Shown here: piece by piece, positions 38,582 through 40,778 of the stretch
Layout of the letters: the number at the start of each line of letters is the position of its first letter
Position numbering within the stretch: the stretch's first letter is position 1
Origin: a virus
Direction: 5' to 3' (one strand)
Length of the DNA: 40,778 nt
IMG/VR virus record: IMGVR_UViG_3300028596_000006
Coordinates: 1 to 40,778 of that record
Position numbers and translations under genes: made by a program
Notes under the pieces: model-generated
What the model saw: the letters and a program-made list of their open reading frames with translations, nothing else
What the model was told of the DNA's origin: nothing
The model's database searches: none

Positions 38582-38944
38582 TTACGCCTCCAGGGCTTTT
38601 TTCAGGGTGGTGATGCGCTTGGTGTCCCAGCCTTCGATGCCGGCTTCGCGGGCCTGGATGCGCACAGGGTCGAGGTTGCCGTCGGCGGTTTCTTCCTGCT
38701 CGACGTCGCCTTCCAGGCGCTTCACATCGGCGCGAAGCTGGGATTCGACGGTCTCGCTGTCGTCATCCTCTTCGGCGATCTCTTCTTCAACAGCCACTGG
38801 TTCTGGCGGCTCATAACCCGGGGGATTCTGGAGCCAGCCGCTCTTGATCATAGAGTCGAGGTGCTCGATCTCGCAGGTGGTGGATTCGCACTCGACGCCA
38901 TGCGCAATGGTGCCTTTGCCTTCGCGGTACAGGATGCAAGCCAT
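38582..38944 (-). CDS. Hypothetical head-region protein, 120 aa
   Basis: Two parts: a short N-terminal segment with cysteines (ECESTTCEIEHL), and an acidic linker followed by a HeH/LEM-like end (ARIQ-type; REAGIEGWDTKRITTLKKAL). GAGGA lies before the ATG at 38944. It is between coat and gp4. Such LEM-like tails occur in phage proteins; function unknown. Confidence 0.65.
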   Translation of the reverse strand: MACILYREGKGTIAHGVECESTTCEIEHLDSMIKSGWLQNPPGYEPPEPVAVEEEIAEEDDDSETVESQLRADVKRLEGDVEQEETADGNLDPVRIQAREAGIEGWDTKRITTLKKALEA

Positions 38945-38960
38945 GTGTTCATTCCTCAGA

Positions 38961-38987
38961 TAAAAGAAAGGGGCCTTTCGGCCCCTC
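38961..38987 (-). terminator. Rho-independent terminator after coat gene
   Basis: Minus-strand stem GGGGCC/GGCCCC with a GAAA loop, followed by TTTCTTTT. It would lower expression of the tail genes relative to coat. Confidence 0.8.
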
Positions 38988-39004
38988 AATGCTACGCCGC
39001 CTTC

Positions 39005-40285
39005 TTAGAAGGAGGTAGCAACGCCGCAGCGAGATGGATCGGCGACGGTGACGCCGTACCAGGTGAACAACCGGAAGCGAAACTGCAGGTTGATCATGTT
39101 GGCGTCGTAGATCATGTACATCTTCAGGCCGTTTTTCATGGTCGAGTTGATGACCTTCAGGCCATCGAACGACTTGAACAACTCGGCAGGGATGGTACCG
39201 CCCAGGACTTCGACGGCATCCTTGTCATAGAAGAGGTTTGTCTTCTTCGACGCATCGATATTCACGCGGTTCACGGTTGCGGTGTTCAGGATGCGCGTAT
39301 CGACGTTGGCGTACGATTTCTCCAGCGCGCTCAGCGCTGGGTCATTGACTGCGATCGGCTTCGGCGAGATCTGCAACGACGTGCCGGTCGGCTTGCCGGT
39401 GATGGTGAAGGTCATCGCCTGGCCAGTGTTCGACTTGTCAGCCAAGCCCAGGGCCTTGATGGTCACGCCGCCGTTGGCAATCGTCACCTTGTCGCCGATG
39501 TTGTACGCCGCCGAAGCCGTAACCGCGATGGTTGCATAGCGATAATCGACGTTGGTCACGGTGTTGTTGACGGCGTTCACGGTGCCGGCCGTAGGCGCAA
39601 ACGACTGATCGGCGGTCACAGTGGTGGCCGGGTCAGCGCCGCCGACCAGGTTTGGCAGGAACGAGCCGGTGTACACGTCGAATTCGGCGACGTTCTGGCC
39701 GATCTGTCCGTTGGCCCATGTGCTTTCAGGACGACCTTGCAGGGTCTGGCGAGCAGCCAAGTCCTTGGCGTATTTCAGGTTGTCGCGGTCGTTGAGGATG
39801 AAGATGCGCTCGGACTTGGCGCCCTGGCGTTCGTTCATCAGCGCCTGGCCTTCAGCGATGAAGTCGTACCCGCTGGTGGCGTTGGAGCGGATATACATCG
39901 CGCCTTGGGTGCCGATTGCGGTGGCGATATCCTTGTTCAGCTGGGTTGCTTGCTGACGACCAGCAGCTTCGCCGGCGCGCTCCCAGAAACGGGTGTCGCG
40001 CATATCGTCAGCACGCAGGCTGACCAGGTCGTTGTTCGGGGTGCCGAGGAAGGCCGCGTAAGTCTCCTCGATGATGCCTTGCTCCTGACCGGTCAGGTCA
40101 AAGCCGGACAGTACAGGGCGATGCTGTTGCACAGGGCGCCAGATGGTGTTGCCGGAGTTTTGCATGGTCGCCGCATCGGGCTCCATGAAGGTGGTGGTCG
40201 GCAGAAGCATGTCTTGAGGCTCGTAGGTCTCCAGAGCCTTGTCGAACATAACCTCGGCGATCTTGCCAGCGGTCAAAGTTGCCAT
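39005..40285 (-). CDS. Major coat protein, P22 gp5-like
   Basis: The 426-residue protein matches P22 coat (430). The N-terminal block (MLLPTTTFMEPDAATMQNSG and TIWRPVQQHRPVLSG) and the spine region fit the HK97 fold, and residues about 220-340 (beta-rich, VTVTADQSFAPTAGTVNAVN to ISPKPIAVND) fit the inserted I-domain of P22 coat. It builds the icosahedral capsid on the scaffold. It follows scaffold in one operon. Confidence 0.95.
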   Translation of the reverse strand: MATLTAGKIAEVMFDKALETYEPQDMLLPTTTFMEPDAATMQNSGNTIWRPVQQHRPVLSGFDLTGQEQGIIEETYAAFLGTPNNDLVSLRADDMRDTRFWERAGEAAGRQQATQLNKDIATAIGTQGAMYIRSNATSGYDFIAEGQALMNERQGAKSERIFILNDRDNLKYAKDLAARQTLQGRPESTWANGQIGQNVAEFDVYTGSFLPNLVGGADPATTVTADQSFAPTAGTVNAVNNTVTNVDYRYATIAVTASAAYNIGDKVTIANGGVTIKALGLADKSNTGQAMTFTITGKPTGTSLQISPKPIAVNDPALSALEKSYANVDTRILNTATVNRVNIDASKKTNLFYDKDAVEVLGGTIPAELFKSFDGLKVINSTMKNGLKMYMIYDANMINLQFRFRLFTWYGVTVADPSRCGVATSF

Positions 40286-40296
40286 CGTTTAATTCC

Positions 40297-40778
40297 TTAC
40301 CAAGAGTTGACGTTGATTTTTGCTTGTTTCGCTTCGCGCCGGAGGTTGAACGCGGCCTGCGTGTCGCCACGCTTGTGGGCTTCGAGGTACTTCCGATGCA
40401 GGGCCTTACCTGCGTCAGTCGTACTCGCGTCACCCTTGACCGTGGTTGCCGGCGCAGGCGTGTTACTGGTTCTTCGTGCTGGTGCAGTCAGCTCGGCAGA
40501 CAGGCGCCCAAGGTAGATGGAGGCCTGAATGCCGCTCGGGTCTTCGGCAAGCTTGGCGGTCAGCTCGGCAAGGCGCTTCGGGCTCACCCCGAGGTGGTAG
40601 AACACCTTTTCCGAACCATCCCCCAGGCTTGCGATCAGCGCGTTCGTGACAACCTCGCCGCCGCCGCCAGGGAATACACCCTCAACGGCGCTTCGAACGC
40701 GCAGATCAGCGGACTGGTACAGCTCGGGACTGATCCCGCTTGCTGCTGCCAGGCGCGCGGCCCGCTCATAGTGCTGAT
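40297..40778 (-). CDS. Scaffolding protein, C-terminal part (joins 1-662)
   Basis: Continuation of the gene at 1-662 through the circular joint; the frame matches exactly (220 codons before and 119 including stop from 40653 down). The C-terminal end is basic and helical (KALHRKYLEAHKRGDTQA and LRREAKQAKINVNSW), like the coat-binding helix-loop-helix of P22 gp8. Residues from 40652-40778 duplicate the window start. Confidence 0.85.
   Translation of the reverse strand, partial: QHYERAARLAAASGISPELYQSADLRVRSAVEGVFPGGGGEVVTNALIASLGDGSEKVFYHLGVSPKRLAELTAKLAEDPSGIQASIYLGRLSAELTAPARRTSNTPAPATTVKGDASTTDAGKALHRKYLEAHKRGDTQAAFNLRREAKQAKINVNSW
40652..40778. repeat. Terminal direct repeat, copy 2 (circular overlap)
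   Basis: Second copy of the 127-base repeat at 1-127, with no mismatch seen. It lies within the coding sequence of the scaffolding protein. It should be counted once when the genome is closed. Confidence 0.95.

Noticed and set aside
38210-40516. 768-codon open frame on the plus strand
   Set aside because: It lies opposite the coat, gp4 and 120-aa genes, which match known families. Its protein shows no domain and reads like the antisense of GC-rich coding DNA.

Overview
The window is almost certainly one complete genome of a short-tailed, P22-like double-stranded DNA phage. The first 127 bases (1-127) recur exactly at the end (40652-40778). Joining the two copies gives a circle of 40,651 bp and restores one scaffolding-protein gene that is cut by the window ends. 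The GC-rich sequence and the holin and tail-fibre protein types suggest a Pseudomonas host; that is inference, not proof. No integrase, excisionase, CI-type repressor or partition gene is seen.

The layout is lambdoid with two divergent transcription units starting near 17.5 kb. Leftward (minus strand) come a Cro-like regulator, a zinc-finger protein, an O-like initiator with four 11-bp iterons inside the gene (probable origin), a P-like helicase loader, about a dozen small genes including a Lar-like protein, and a RusA resolvase. Next is a ~900 bp region without proteins (one tRNA, several hairpins, two tandem terminators), then the lysis genes (two holins, a T4-type endolysin, DUF1353) and the packaging genes (TerS, TerL, portal). 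A homing endonuclease is inserted in antisense between TerL and portal. Across the joined ends the minus strand continues with scaffold, coat, gp4, gp10, the ejection proteins (gp7, gp20 and gp16 types) and the tail-fibre module, ending at 26403.

Rightward (plus strand, 17.6-26.4 kb) is an early operon of small genes: zinc-binding and membrane peptides, an alanine-rich repeat protein, a protein with FtsK-gamma-like winged helices, an Arc-like regulator, and a recombination module (ERF annealase, YqaJ-type exonuclease, DUF1367, Ref-type nuclease). It ends with a small lipoprotein. Both units stop at a shared bidirectional terminator near 26.39 kb.

The most notable points are: (1) iterons inside the O-like gene, conserved as DNA rather than protein; (2) a palindrome, GCGCAATTGCGC or parts of it, at five intergenic sites, four of them beside or inside promoters, which looks like a phage-wide operator; (3) a gp4 tail protein carrying an extra Ig-like domain; (4) a receptor-binding module split into a head-binding adaptor, an Mtd_N-type fibre, a chaperone and a fibre-like protein with a Sec signal peptide; and (5) the structured, protein-free late-control region with no recognisable Q.
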